From assembly GCF_000757905.1 (NCBI RefSeq), contig NZ_JRLH01000001.1: a DNA stretch of 64,000 bases; one strand, 5' to 3'. Of the stretch, positions 37,294 to 46,759 are shown one piece after another. The stretch comes from Arsenophonus nilaparvatae (GTDB lineage: Bacteria > Pseudomonadota > Gammaproteobacteria > Enterobacterales > Enterobacteriaceae). How positions within the stretch are numbered: the stretch's first letter is position 1; every line of letters begins with the position of its first letter. The notes beneath the pieces are model-generated. The model did no database searches. It worked only from the letters and a program-made list of their open reading frames with translations, and had not been told where the DNA came from. Both the position numbers and the translations under genes were made by a program.

Positions 37294-38265
37294 TTACGAG
37301 GGGCGTTGAATGGAAATGCAAGCCAAGCTGATTAGAGCATCTTTATAAGATGTATCAGGTAAGATATCGAGAGCTTTAATTGCTTTATCAGCTTCCTCTC
37401 TAGCTCGGCTGCGGGTATATTCAAGAGAGCCACAGCGTTTCATGGTAATTAATATGATACTGAGTAAATGGCGCCCATTACCTTTTTCTATTGAGTTACG
37501 AATAAGTGCAGATTCTTCTGCGGTGCCTTTTTTCATTGCATGAAGTAGAGGTAGTGTTAGTTTTCCTTCATCCAAATCATCGCCAATATTTTTGCCAATA
37601 GTGGTGCTATCCGCGTCATAATCCAGAAGATCATCAATCAGTTGGAAGGCAGTACCAAGATAACGGCCATAATCTCGTAAGGCTTGCTGTTGGATTTCAT
37701 TGGCACCTGATACGATCGCTGATGCGTGTGTCGCTGCTTCAAATAGGCGTGCAGTTTTACTATATATTATTTGCATATAGGTACTTTCGGTGATGTCTGG
37801 ATTATTACAATTGATTAATTGTGAAACCTCACCTTCTGCGATGATATTTGTTGCATCAGACATCAGCTTTAAAACAGGCATAGAATCAAGCTCTGTCATC
37901 ATTTGAAATGATCGGGTATAAATGAAGTCTCCGACTAATACACTAGCAGCATTACCAAAAACAGCATTTGCTGTTTTTTTACCGCGCCGCAAGGTGGACT
38001 CATCAACAACATCATCATGTAGTAGTGTTGCGGTATGAATAAATTCAACCAATGCTGCTACATTAATGTGTTTTTCTCCTTGATATCCTAAAGCCCTTCC
38101 AACCAGGATAGCAATCATGGGCCGAATTTTTTTTCCACCACCGCTAATAATATAGTGGCCCAGCTGATTAATGAGATGGACATCTGAATTTAATTGATTC
38201 AAGATTGTTTTATTAACCGCTTCCATATCTTTTGCGGTTAGATTGATAATTGATTCTAAATTCAT
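37294..38265 (-). CDS. ispB: Octaprenyl diphosphate synthase
   Basis: IspB builds the C40 side chain of ubiquinone and menaquinone. The trans-prenyl-synthase motifs are FARM, DDVVDESTLRRGK, and SARM, LIDDLLDYDAD. GGGKKIRPM near residue 45 binds isopentenyl diphosphate. Length is 323, E. coli 323. It is divergent from rplU, as in E. coli. The N-terminus begins MNLESIINLTAKDM, close to the family. It is essential in E. coli and intact here, so a quinone-based respiratory chain is expected. Confidence 0.96.
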   Translation of the reverse strand: MNLESIINLTAKDMEAVNKTILNQLNSDVHLINQLGHYIISGGGKKIRPMIAILVGRALGYQGEKHINVAALVEFIHTATLLHDDVVDESTLRRGKKTANAVFGNAASVLVGDFIYTRSFQMMTELDSMPVLKLMSDATNIIAEGEVSQLINCNNPDITESTYMQIIYSKTARLFEAATHASAIVSGANEIQQQALRDYGRYLGTAFQLIDDLLDYDADSTTIGKNIGDDLDEGKLTLPLLHAMKKGTAEESALIRNSIEKGNGRHLLSIILITMKRCGSLEYTRSRAREEADKAIKALDILPDTSYKDALISLACISIQRPS

Positions 38266-38423
38266 TTTATAAATTTGATTTTACCTAAACATAATATTTA
38301 GTCAAGTGATTTCGTGCTGTTAATCTGCCGCTAATTGTACTGTAAAATTAATTACAAATGAACGGCTACGGAATAAATACACTTCAGAAAGTAGATTTTT
38401 TATTATTAGATTGAATTCTAGGC

Positions 38424-38452
38424 TTGTCTTCTGATGCTTTTTTGCGTAGAAT
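38424..38452 (+). promoter_or_regulatory. Sigma-70 promoter of rplU-rpmA
   Basis: TTGTCT (38424-38429) and TAGAAT (38447-38452) are 17 bp apart, followed by a GC-rich discriminator (tcgcgccc) typical of promoters under stringent control. It lies about 70 bp before the rplU start. Confidence 0.7.
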
Positions 38453-38529
38453 TCGCGCCCTATTGTGAATATTTATAAAATGCACTCTGAAATCAAATAT
38501 GCTAAGGGAGTGTGTTAAGCGGAGTTTAT

Positions 38530-38838
38530 ATGTACGCGGTTTTCCAAAGTGGTGGTAAACAACACCGAGTCAGCGAAGGCCAAACAGTTCGCCTGGAAAA
38601 GCTAGACATTGCGACAGGTGAAACTGTTGAGTTCGATCAAGTATTGATGATCGCCGACGGTGATGATATTAAAATCGGTGCTCCTGTCGTTGAAGGCATC
38701 AAAGTTAAAGCTGAAGTTATTGCGCATGGTCGCGGTGAGAAAATTAAAATTGTTAAATTTCGTCGCCGTAAACATAGCCGTAAACAACAGGGCCACCGTC
38801 AGTGGTTTACTGATGTTAAGATCACTGGTATTGCTTAA
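38530..38838 (+). CDS. rplU: 50S ribosomal protein L21
   Basis: bL21 binds 23S rRNA domain I with bL20. It has 102 residues starting MYAVFQSGGKQHRVSEGQTVRLEKL, with the RNA-binding KIVKFRRRKHSRKQQGHRQWFT near the C-terminus. The frame is open from 38512, but ATG 38530 with GGAG before it is the family start. rpmA follows 19 bp later, then a terminator. Confidence 0.98.
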   Translation: MYAVFQSGGKQHRVSEGQTVRLEKLDIATGETVEFDQVLMIADGDDIKIGAPVVEGIKVKAEVIAHGRGEKIKIVKFRRRKHSRKQQGHRQWFTDVKITGIA

Positions 38839-38857
38839 GAATTAGGAGAGCAGATTA

Positions 38858-39115
38858 ATGGCACATAAAAAGGCTGGCGGCTCAACGCGTAATGGTCGCG
38901 ATTCCGAAGCAAAACGCTTAGGTGTAAAACGTTTTGGTGGTGAATCTGTGTTGGCAGGTAGCATTATTGTTCGTCAGCGTGGTACGAAATTCCATGCTGG
39001 TAGTAATGTTGGTTGTGGTCGCGATCATACCCTATTTGCATTGGCTGACGGAAAAGTTAAATTTGAAATTAAAGGACCAAAAAATCGTAAATATATCAGT
39101 ATCGAAGCTGAATAA
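38858..39115 (+). CDS. rpmA: 50S ribosomal protein L27
   Basis: bL27 reaches the peptidyl transferase centre with its N-terminal tail, MAHKKAGGSTRNGRDSE. The body carries KRFGGESVLAGSIIVRQRGTKFHAG. It has 85 residues, as in E. coli. TTAGGAGAGC precedes the ATG. It is co-transcribed with rplU; the E. coli gene yhbE, normally next, is absent. Confidence 0.98.
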   Translation: MAHKKAGGSTRNGRDSEAKRLGVKRFGGESVLAGSIIVRQRGTKFHAGSNVGCGRDHTLFALADGKVKFEIKGPKNRKYISIEAE

Positions 39116-39144
39116 GTTTTTTTGATCTTTAAATAGCGTTTAAA

Positions 39145-39172
39145 AAAGCCCTGCAATTTTGCGGGGCTTTTT
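39145..39172 (+). terminator. Terminator after rpmA
   Basis: AAAGCCCTGC and GCGGGGCTTT form a 10-bp stem (one G-U pair) around AATTTT, followed by Ts. Confidence 0.85.
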
Positions 39173-39248
39173 ATATTACCTTATGTGATACCATCTCTGG
39201 GTAAAACTACCATCTAGCGTATAATGTCTAGTATGCGGAGAAAAGATA

Positions 39249-40412
39249 ATGAAATTTGTTGATGAAGCCAAAATATTAGTTACAGCTGGCGATGGTGGCA
39301 ATGGCTGCGTTAGCTTCCGCCGTGAAAAATATATCCCTAAGGGCGGGCCTGATGGTGGAGATGGTGGAGATGGTGGAGATGTTTATCTGTTGGCTGATGA
39401 AAATCTTAATACGTTGATCGATTATCGATTTGAAACAATCTTCCAGGCTGAGCGGGGACAGAATGGTCAAAGTCGTGATTGTACTGGCAAACGTGGTCAA
39501 GATAAGACCATTAAAGTCCCGGTTGGCACGCGAATACGTGATTTTTTAACCAGAGAAATCGTTGGTGATATGACGCGTCACGGGCAACGTTTAATGGTTG
39601 CGAAAGGTGGATTTCATGGTTTAGGTAATACCCGATTTAAATCATCAGTCAACCGTGCTCCCCGTCAAAAAACGATGGGAACGAAAGGTGAAACAAGAGA
39701 ATTGCTACTTGAATTGATGTTATTGGCTGATGTAGGCATGCTAGGTATGCCGAATGCTGGTAAATCGACTTTCATTCGCTCAGTCTCGGCGGCAAAACCC
39801 AAAGTTGCTGATTATCCATTTACTACTTTGGTGCCGAGTTTGGGCGTAGTACGCATGGATAGTGAGCAAAGCTTTGTTATTGCTGATATCCCTGGCTTAA
39901 TTGAGGGAGCGGCAGAAGGAACAGGTCTTGGCATTCGTTTCTTAAAGCATTTGGAACGTTGCACGATACTTCTGCATCTTATTGATATTTGTCCTATTGA
40001 TGGTTCTGATCCGGCTCAAAATGCCAAAATAATTGATGCGGAACTGGAAAAATATAGTGAGAAATTAGCACAAAAACCGCGGTGGTTAGTTTTTAACAAA
40101 GTTGATCTTTTGACCCCGGAAGAGGCTAATGACCGTATAAAAGCCATTGTTGAAGCATTAGGATGGCAAGATAAGTATTATCAGATTTCTGCGGTAAATC
40201 AGCTAGGTGTTAAAACACTTTGTTGGGATATTATGACGTTTATCCAAGCCCATCCTCAAAATATATCGGTAGATAGTGCAGGATCCGATAAAGCTGAATT
40301 TATGTGGGATGATTATCACAAAGAACAACTACTTGATAATGAAACGGATCTGGATGATGACGATTGGAATGAAGACGATGAACAGGGAATCGACTTCATT
40401 TATAAGCGTTAA
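39249..40412 (+). CDS. obgE: GTPase ObgE/CgtA
   Basis: Obg is an essential GTPase acting in 50S assembly, ppGpp sensing and chromosome segregation. The glycine-rich Obg fold (KFVDEAKILVTAGDGGNGCVSFRREKY, with GGDGGDGGDV) spans about 1-158. The G domain has GMPNAGKST, DIPGLIEGAAEGTGLG and FNKVDLL, and the tail is acidic (DETD...DDDDWNEDDEQG). Length 387, E. coli 390. The GGD segment is coded by perfect 9-bp tandem repeats near 39354-39380. A terminator separates it from the convergent dacB. Confidence 0.97.
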   Translation: MKFVDEAKILVTAGDGGNGCVSFRREKYIPKGGPDGGDGGDGGDVYLLADENLNTLIDYRFETIFQAERGQNGQSRDCTGKRGQDKTIKVPVGTRIRDFLTREIVGDMTRHGQRLMVAKGGFHGLGNTRFKSSVNRAPRQKTMGTKGETRELLLELMLLADVGMLGMPNAGKSTFIRSVSAAKPKVADYPFTTLVPSLGVVRMDSEQSFVIADIPGLIEGAAEGTGLGIRFLKHLERCTILLHLIDICPIDGSDPAQNAKIIDAELEKYSEKLAQKPRWLVFNKVDLLTPEEANDRIKAIVEALGWQDKYYQISAVNQLGVKTLCWDIMTFIQAHPQNISVDSAGSDKAEFMWDDYHKEQLLDNETDLDDDDWNEDDEQGIDFIYKR

Positions 40413-40433
40413 TTAATGCGAATTATTTTTTAG

Positions 40434-40459
40434 CGGGTATCGAGTAGATACCCGTTTTT
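40434..40459 (+). terminator. Terminator between obgE and dacB
   Basis: CGGGTATC (40434-40441) and GATACCCG (40447-40454) pair perfectly around GAGTA, followed by TTTTT. It probably serves obgE and, on the other strand, dacB. Confidence 0.85.
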
Positions 40460-40462
40460 CTA

Positions 40463-41911
40463 TTAGTAATTACGATAAAGATCTTTATAGAGATGGCTTT
40501 CAAAACGGACAAGCGGAATACGGCGACTATTATATTGCGCTGGTGGCAAGCTATAAGCTGAAATAAACTGCACGAAAGCGATACGCTGACCACTTTGCGC
40601 GGTAATGAAGCCGACGAGATTATATACTCCCTGCAAAGCACCGGTTTTAGCTGAGACCTTACCATTAACGCCTGCATTGTCTAAGCCACCACGATAACGT
40701 AAAGTGCCATCATGACCAGCTAATGGTAACATAGCAATAAAGTTCAGTTGACTATCATGTTTAGCAATATATTGCAAAATAGACATCATAGCTGTTGGTG
40801 TAATTAAATTGTGACGAGATAGTCCTGAACCATCTACCATAATCGTATTGGCTAAGTTAATATTGGCTTTCTGTTTTAAAATCTGGCGGATAGCATCGGA
40901 GCCAGAAGACCAAGTACCCGGGACACCATAATATTCACGGCCTATGGTTCTAAAGATCGCATCAGCTATCATATTATCAGATTTTTTTAACATTATTGTC
41001 AGCAAATGATGTAGCGGTTTAGATTTTGTCGTGGCCAGGATATTTCCTGCTATGGTAGGCAAGTGACGTTGTTTAATGTGCCCGGTAAGCGTGATTTTGG
41101 CATCTATCAGGTTAGTTTTTATAATAGCTCCTGCATAGCTTGCGCCGTTTTGAACGGCAAATGCTAATGGTAGCGGGTCAGCGCGTTGAGTTAAGCAACC
41201 CGTTAATATATAACGGTTTAGTTCTCCTGGTATAACGTCTAATGCGCAATAACGTGCATCAGTTGAACCTTTTGCTAGCGTAATAACTTGACTGAACATA
41301 TTAATAGGGTAAAAAGAGGCAGTATGGACATGTGCGATATCGCCAGGTTTCTGACCACTATGTAAAGTGGCTGAAAAACAGTTTTTATCGATAATAGCGG
41401 CGCTTGGTGGAGCACTAAAACATTGTGTCATATCATTCCATACCCACCCTGGAGCCTTATCTTGGCCAGCGAAGGCTGATATATCGATGATTAAATCGCC
41501 GTCAACTTGTTCAATACCAAGTTGCTTTAATTCAGCTACCATGTTGCGAATTTGTTGGCGCGTTAAGGTTGGATCGCCAGTGAAGCGCACAACCAAATCA
41601 CCTTTTAAATGATGATTGATAATTTTTCCTTCAGTTTCGAAATGGGTGACAAATTGATAATCGCGACCTAATTGAAGTAATGCAGCTAGTGCGGTAATAA
41701 TTTTTTGAGTACTTGCAGGTAGTGCCATTTGTTGGCTATGGTAATCGAACAATGGAGTATCACTCCCCACTTTTTGCGCGATAAAAGAGAGATTTGTACC
41801 TGCAGGCAGATAATTAATATAGTTTTCAATTGGCGCTGATAGCGCCTGATTGAATATGAAAAGTAGGTTAAATAACCAATATGATCTTCCAATTTTTTTT
41901 AAAAAAGCCAT
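40463..41911 (-). CDS. dacB: D-alanyl-D-alanine carboxypeptidase/endopeptidase PBP4
   Basis: PBP4 trims and opens peptide cross-links in periplasmic peptidoglycan. A signal peptide ends near QALSA (about residue 25). The penicillin-binding motifs are SxxK in LPASTQKIITALAALLQL, SDN in LKKSDNMIADAI and KTG in SAKTGALQGVYNLVGF, with the large class-C insertion between the first two. Length 482, E. coli 477. It is convergent with obgE and divergent from greA. There is no sign of decay. It shares the cell-separation theme with amiB and nlpI in this window. Confidence 0.96.
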   Translation of the reverse strand: MAFLKKIGRSYWLFNLLFIFNQALSAPIENYINYLPAGTNLSFIAQKVGSDTPLFDYHSQQMALPASTQKIITALAALLQLGRDYQFVTHFETEGKIINHHLKGDLVVRFTGDPTLTRQQIRNMVAELKQLGIEQVDGDLIIDISAFAGQDKAPGWVWNDMTQCFSAPPSAAIIDKNCFSATLHSGQKPGDIAHVHTASFYPINMFSQVITLAKGSTDARYCALDVIPGELNRYILTGCLTQRADPLPLAFAVQNGASYAGAIIKTNLIDAKITLTGHIKQRHLPTIAGNILATTKSKPLHHLLTIMLKKSDNMIADAIFRTIGREYYGVPGTWSSGSDAIRQILKQKANINLANTIMVDGSGLSRHNLITPTAMMSILQYIAKHDSQLNFIAMLPLAGHDGTLRYRGGLDNAGVNGKVSAKTGALQGVYNLVGFITAQSGQRIAFVQFISAYSLPPAQYNSRRIPLVRFESHLYKDLYRNY

Positions 41912-42175
41912 AAGTGCTGTATATAAAAGTAGACATAATAGACATACTAAAGTGTAATGCAGAAAAAAGTAAACGGTGACCTAGCATTAAGTGTGCGTTA
42001 GAATGGTTAATTAAATGATAGAATAATAAAGTTATAAATTAATAGTTAACAAGGTTTGCCCCCTTTTTTGTTTGCCCAGAATGTTGTTTTGTCAAAAGTG
42101 CTAATTTGCTTTAATGACAGAAAAATCAGGAAGATATTTAATTTTTATTTAGGAAAGAATCAGAGGCATTTATTA

Positions 42176-42652
42176 ATGAAACAGATTCCAATGACGGTAC
42201 GTGGCGCAGACAAGCTGCGTAAAGAGTTAGAATTTTTAAAGAATATTCGCCGTCCTGAAATTATTGCTGCTATTGCAGAAGCACGTGAACATGGTGATTT
42301 GAAAGAAAATGCAGAATATCATGCAGCGCGTGAGCAGCAAGGGTTTTGCGAAGGGCGTATCCAAGAAATTGAGGCTAAATTGTCTCATGCGCAAGTTATT
42401 GATGTAACAAAAATGAAAAATGAGGGCCGTGTAATATTCGGCGCGACAGTTACCGTATTTAATGTAACCACAAATGAAGATCAGATTTATCGTATTGTGG
42501 GTGATGATGAAGCCGACATCAAAGAAAATCTCATTTCTGTTAATTCACCAATTGCTCGAGGCCTGATCGGTAAGACTATGGATGATGTGGCAGTTATCAA
42601 CACCCCTGGCGGTGAAGTTGAATATGAAATTTTACGAGTGGAATATATTTGA
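42176..42652 (+). CDS. greA: Transcription elongation factor GreA
   Basis: GreA enters the RNA polymerase secondary channel and stimulates cleavage of backtracked RNA. The coiled-coil tip with EAREHGDLKENAEYHAAREQ holds the acidic D and E, and the C-terminal FKBP-like domain runs from IFGATVTVF to the end. ATG 42176, with CAGAGG before it, gives 158 residues starting MKQIPMTVRGADKL, as in E. coli. The upstream frame to 42056 is leader sequence, which in E. coli also yields the small RNA GraL. A terminator follows. Confidence 0.97.
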   Translation: MKQIPMTVRGADKLRKELEFLKNIRRPEIIAAIAEAREHGDLKENAEYHAAREQQGFCEGRIQEIEAKLSHAQVIDVTKMKNEGRVIFGATVTVFNVTTNEDQIYRIVGDDEADIKENLISVNSPIARGLIGKTMDDVAVINTPGGEVEYEILRVEYI

Positions 42653-42699
42653 TTTTCATTTTATCTTAAAGTGTTATGTTCTTGAGTTAATTCAAAAGT

Positions 42700-42724
42700 A
42701 AAAGAGGCCAAAGCGGCCTTTTTT
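42700..42724 (+). terminator. Terminator after greA
   Basis: A-rich AAAGAGGCC pairs with GGCCTTTTTT around AAAGC; the T-run is long. It lies between greA and the convergent yhbY. Confidence 0.8.
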
Positions 42725-42765
42725 ACCCTGAAGTGGGATGGCATTTTTGTATAAATGTAGAAAAC

Positions 42766-43059
42766 TTATTTAGGTAAAATGATTTTGCGTGCTTCAGAAG
42801 GGCGATAGAGTATCAAAATTTTACCAATAATTTGCACATTGATAGCATCGGTTTCTCGAACAATAGCGTTAGCTATCAAATTTTTGCTTTCGCGATCTTC
42901 GCTCGCTATCTTGATTTTAATAAGTTCATGATATGACAAAGATTGTTCGATTTCAGCTAAAACACCTTCAGTTAAACCATTGTTACCTATCATTACAACA
43001 GGGTTTAGATGATGAGCAAGGCTTTTTAGATATTGTATTTGCTTTTTATTAAGAGTCAT
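42766..43059 (-). CDS. yhbY: CRM-domain RNA-binding protein YhbY
   Basis: YhbY is a 97-residue single CRM domain that binds pre-50S particles and probably helps 23S rRNA maturation. It starts MTLNKKQIQYLKSLAHHLNPVVMIGNNGLTEGVL, with the GNNGLTE loop equivalent to the family GxxG motif, then ELIKIKIASEDRESK. Length equals E. coli. It is divergent from rlmE, the conserved order greA-yhbY-rlmE-ftsH. Confidence 0.96.
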   Translation of the reverse strand: MTLNKKQIQYLKSLAHHLNPVVMIGNNGLTEGVLAEIEQSLSYHELIKIKIASEDRESKNLIANAIVRETDAINVQIIGKILILYRPSEARKIILPK

Positions 43060-43193
43060 TGTTTTTTGCTTTAGTGGGATTGAAAACGGTACATTCTACC
43101 GCCATCTTTTAGTTATAACCATAAATTCTATAATTTTGGTATATCGAAAATGGCAGAGATCAGTGTTATTTTATAAGTATAGTTGGAAAAACA

Positions 43194-43823
43194 ATGGCTA
43201 ATAAAAAGCGTTCAGCAAGCTCTAGTCGTTGGTTGCAGGAACATTTTAGTGATAAATACGTTCTTCAAGCACAAAAAAAAGGGTTTCGCTCGCGTGCATG
43301 GTTTAAATTGGATGAGATCCAGCAGAGTGATAAAATATTTAAACCTGGTATGACCGTTGTTGATTTAGGGGCAGCGCCTGGTGGTTGGTCTCAATATGCA
43401 GCAAGCAAAGTTGGCCAGACGGGGCGGGTTATTGCATGTGATTTATTACTAATGGATCCCATCGTAGGTGTTGATTTCTTACAAGGAGATTTTCGGGATG
43501 AGCAGATATTGAAGGCATTACTTGAACGAGTTGGTGATAAAAAAGTCCAGGTTGTTATGTCTGATATGGCTCCCAATATGAGTGGGACACCTGCGGTCGA
43601 TATTCCTCGATCCATGTATCTGGTTGAGCTAGCGTTGGATATGTGTCGCGATGTACTGGCTACTGGGGGAAGTTTTATTGTTAAAGTATTTCAGGGAGAA
43701 GGCTTTGATGAATATCTGAGGGAAATTCGCTCTCTATTTTTGAAAGTTAAAATTCGTAAACCAGATGCTTCACGGTCACGTTCACGTGAAGTGTACATTG
43801 TAGCGACAGGACGCAAAATATAG
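43194..43823 (+). CDS. rlmE: 23S rRNA 2'-O-methyltransferase RlmE (Um2552)
   Basis: RlmE methylates U2552 in the A loop of 23S rRNA, a late step in 50S assembly, and is heat-inducible in E. coli. The SAM-binding motif VVDLGAAPGGWSQYA (about 56-70) and the catalytic K-D-K-E set are recognisable: SRAWFKLDEI, SDMAPNMSG, FIVKVFQGEGF and SRSREVYIV. Length 209, as in E. coli. It lies 50 bp before ftsH in the conserved operon. Confidence 0.97.
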   Translation: MANKKRSASSSRWLQEHFSDKYVLQAQKKGFRSRAWFKLDEIQQSDKIFKPGMTVVDLGAAPGGWSQYAASKVGQTGRVIACDLLLMDPIVGVDFLQGDFRDEQILKALLERVGDKKVQVVMSDMAPNMSGTPAVDIPRSMYLVELALDMCRDVLATGGSFIVKVFQGEGFDEYLREIRSLFLKVKIRKPDASRSRSREVYIVATGRKI

Positions 43824-43873
43824 TACCCTGTACGTTATTTATTTAACATAGTTGTAATGAAGAGGTTCATCCC

Positions 43874-45826
43874 TTGAGTGACATGGCGAAAAACCTGATT
43901 CTCTGGGTAGTCATTGCGGTAGTCCTGATGTCTCTATTCCAGAGTTTTGGTCCTAGCGATTCGAATAGTCGCAGGGTGGATTATTCTACCTTTATGAATG
44001 AGTTAACTCAGGATCAGATACGTGAAGTACGGATTTCTGATCGTGAAATTAGTGTTAAGAAAACGGATAACAGTCGTTATACGACTTATATTCCAGTGAG
44101 AGAGGATCCAAGATTGTTGGATACCTTGCTTGAAAGGCATGTCACCGTCATTGGTGAACCACCTCAAGAGCAAAGTTTCTTAGCGACTATTTTCATTTCC
44201 TGGTTCCCAATGCTATTACTAATTGGGGTTTGGATCTTTTTTATGCGTCAGATGCAAGGAGGAGGTGGCAAAGGTGCTATGTCCTTTGGTAAGAGTAAGG
44301 CGCGCATGCTGACAGAAGATCAAATTAAAACCACTTTTGCTGATGTTGCCGGTTGTGATGAAGCGAAAGAAGAAGTTGGTGAGCTAGTTGAATATTTTCG
44401 TGAACCGGGTCGTTTTCAAAAATTAGGTGGTAAGATTCCTAAGGGAATTCTGATGGTAGGGCCACCGGGAACAGGTAAAACTTTATTGGCAAAAGCCATT
44501 GCAGGTGAAGCAAAAGTTCCCTTTTTTACTATCTCCGGTTCAGATTTCGTAGAAATGTTCGTTGGTGTTGGTGCTTCTCGAGTTCGTGATATGTTTGAAC
44601 AAGCAAAGAAAGCCGCGCCTTGTATCATATTTATTGACGAAATCGATGCGGTTGGCCGCCAACGTGGCGCAGGTTTGGGAGGAGGGCACGATGAACGTGA
44701 ACAAACTCTTAACCAAATGTTGGTAGAGATGGATGGATTTGAAGGTAATGAAGGTATTATTGTTATTGCCGCTACCAACCGTCCCGATGTGTTAGATCCG
44801 GCATTATTGCGTCCTGGACGTTTTGATCGGCAGGTTGTTGTGGGTTTACCTGATGTACGTGGTCGTGAGCAGATTTTGAAGGTTCATATGCGCCGTGTAC
44901 CTTTAGATCCTAGTGTTGATGCTTCAGTATTGGCACGAGGCACACCTGGTTTTTCTGGTGCTGATTTAGCTAATTTAGTTAATGAAGCCGCCCTTTTTGC
45001 AGCACGCGGAAATAAGCGTGTTGTCACGATGGTGGAATTCGAAAAGGCAAAAGACAAGATCATGATGGGTGCTGAACGTCGCTCTATGGTGATGACAGAG
45101 GAACAAAAAGAATCTACGGCTTATCATGAGGCTGGTCATGCGATTATAGGAGGTATTGTTCCAGAATATGATCCTGTTCATAAAGTGACAATTATCCCAC
45201 GAGGTCGTGCGTTAGGTGTCACATTCTTCTTGCCAGAAGGTGATCAAATTAGTGCGAGTCGGCAAAAGCTAGAAAGTCAAATTTCTACGCTTTATGGCGG
45301 CAGATTAGCTGAAGAAATTATTTACGGTTCAGAAAAGGTATCTACTGGCGCGTCAAACGACATTAAAGTAGCAACTAATCTTGCTCGTAATATGGTGACG
45401 CAATGGGGTTTTTCTGAGAAATTAGGGCCATTGCTCTATGCCGAAGAAGAAGGTGAGGTTTTCCTGGGCCGCTCGGTTGCTAAAGCTAATCATATGTCAG
45501 ACGAAACTGCGCGAGCAATTGATGAAGAGATCAAGGCAATTATTGATCGTAATTATAAACGAGCTCGTCAGATTTTGAATGAACACATGGATATTTTGCA
45601 TGCGATGAAGGATGCATTGATGAAATATGAAACCATTGATGCACCTCAAATTGATGATTTGATGAATCGCCGTCCAGTTAGAGCTCCAGCTGGCTGGGAT
45701 GATAATGATAGTAATCCTACTACAACATCCTCATCACAAGGAGAGCCAGAGAAGAATATTTCTGCCGCTCAGGGTGAAGATAATGTGCAAGAAAATGATA
45801 ATGGAAGTAACACAGAGAATCGTTAA
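43874..45826 (+). CDS. ftsH: ATP-dependent zinc metalloprotease FtsH
   Basis: FtsH is the membrane-bound AAA+ protease that degrades LpxC, sigma-32 and unassembled membrane proteins; HflK and HflC (10.1-12.4 kb) form its cage. Two membrane segments (about 8-27 and 103-125) flank a periplasmic domain. The AAA module has GPPGTGKT, IIFIDEIDAVG and RPGRFDRQV, and the zinc site HEAGH is near residue 417. I use TTG 43874 (MSDMAKN), 8 bases after AGAGG; ATG 43883 would be 17 bases away but gives the commonly cited MAKN start. 650 residues; the tail is variable and Asn/Ser/Glu-rich. Confidence 0.97.
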   Translation: MSDMAKNLILWVVIAVVLMSLFQSFGPSDSNSRRVDYSTFMNELTQDQIREVRISDREISVKKTDNSRYTTYIPVREDPRLLDTLLERHVTVIGEPPQEQSFLATIFISWFPMLLLIGVWIFFMRQMQGGGGKGAMSFGKSKARMLTEDQIKTTFADVAGCDEAKEEVGELVEYFREPGRFQKLGGKIPKGILMVGPPGTGKTLLAKAIAGEAKVPFFTISGSDFVEMFVGVGASRVRDMFEQAKKAAPCIIFIDEIDAVGRQRGAGLGGGHDEREQTLNQMLVEMDGFEGNEGIIVIAATNRPDVLDPALLRPGRFDRQVVVGLPDVRGREQILKVHMRRVPLDPSVDASVLARGTPGFSGADLANLVNEAALFAARGNKRVVTMVEFEKAKDKIMMGAERRSMVMTEEQKESTAYHEAGHAIIGGIVPEYDPVHKVTIIPRGRALGVTFFLPEGDQISASRQKLESQISTLYGGRLAEEIIYGSEKVSTGASNDIKVATNLARNMVTQWGFSEKLGPLLYAEEEGEVFLGRSVAKANHMSDETARAIDEEIKAIIDRNYKRARQILNEHMDILHAMKDALMKYETIDAPQIDDLMNRRPVRAPAGWDDNDSNPTTTSSSQGEPEKNISAAQGEDNVQENDNGSNTENR

Positions 45827-45864
45827 TGATCATTGGTTCTCTATGTGAAATGAATAAATGATTG

Positions 45865-45889
45865 AAACCCCAGGACAACCTGGGGTTTT
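45865..45889 (+). terminator. Terminator after ftsH
   Basis: AAACCCCAGG and CCTGGGGTTT pair perfectly over 10 bp around ACAA, followed by TG and a short T-run. It lies only about 20 bp before folP, so some read-through is likely. Confidence 0.85.
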
Positions 45890-45910
45890 GTTTGGTTGAG
45901 TAAGGTGATT

Positions 45911-46759
45911 ATGAAAATTACTGCCCGAAAAATAGAGCTTGATCTTAATTGTCCTGTTGTTATGGGAATATTAAATGTTACTCCAGACTCTTTTTCTGAT
46001 GGTGGTATATACAATCGTTATGACTATGCGCTCAAGCATGTAGCTAGTATGGTTAACCATGGTGCGGCAATTATCGATATTGGTGGTGAATCAACCCGTC
46101 CGGGTGCTAGCGAAGTCAGTCTACAGCAAGAACTTGATCGAGTTATCCCAATAATCGAAGCAGTAACTGACCGTTTTGATGTTTGGGTTTCTGTTGATAC
46201 ATCTAAAGCTGTTGTCATGACAGAGGCAGCTAGAGCAGGTGCGAATATTATTAATGATGTTCGGTCGTTACATGAACCGGGTGCATTAGAAGCTGCGGCT
46301 GAAACAGGATTACCGATCTGTATTATGCATATGTTAGGTCAACCTAAGACAATGCAACAAACACCCGATTATAAAAATGTGGTTGTAGAAGTAAAACAGT
46401 ATTTATTCGATGAAATTGAACGCTGTGAAGCGGCTGGCATTGCGAAAAATCGTTTGATTATTGATCCAGGTTTCGGTTTTGGTAAAAACTTGGTGCATAA
46501 TTATCAATTATTAGCGAAATTGAATGAATTTCATGCTCTCGGAGTGCCACTACTAGTGGGTATGTCACGTAAATCTATGATTGGTGAACTATTAGATGTA
46601 CCACTAGAGGAACGGCTTATTGGCGGTATCGCATGCGCAGTTATCGCAGCTATGCAGGGAGCACAGATTATTCGTGCTCATGATGTAAAAGCAACTGTAC
46701 AGGCTATGAAGATTGTTCAAGCAACCCTTTCAGTAAAGGAAACAGATGATTATGAGTAA
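45911..46759 (+). CDS. folP: Dihydropteroate synthase
   Basis: FolP condenses p-aminobenzoate with dihydropterin pyrophosphate in folate synthesis and is the sulfonamide target. The motifs VMGILNVTPDSFSDGG, IDIGGESTRPGA, the IINDVRSL strand and the LLVGMSRKSMIG loop are present. ATG 45911, 5 bases after AAGGTG, gives 282 residues as in E. coli; the TTG 45896 would add five. It overlaps glmM by 8 bp. I see no change in the usual sulfonamide-resistance positions that I could be sure of. Confidence 0.96.
   Translation: MKITARKIELDLNCPVVMGILNVTPDSFSDGGIYNRYDYALKHVASMVNHGAAIIDIGGESTRPGASEVSLQQELDRVIPIIEAVTDRFDVWVSVDTSKAVVMTEAARAGANIINDVRSLHEPGALEAAAETGLPICIMHMLGQPKTMQQTPDYKNVVVEVKQYLFDEIERCEAAGIAKNRLIIDPGFGFGKNLVHNYQLLAKLNEFHALGVPLLVGMSRKSMIGELLDVPLEERLIGGIACAVIAAMQGAQIIRAHDVKATVQAMKIVQATLSVKETDDYE

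Noticed and set aside
39354..39380. 9-bp tandem repeats in obgE as a possible variable repeat
   Set aside because: They code for the GGDGGDGGD motif of the Obg fold, which is conserved in E. coli too.
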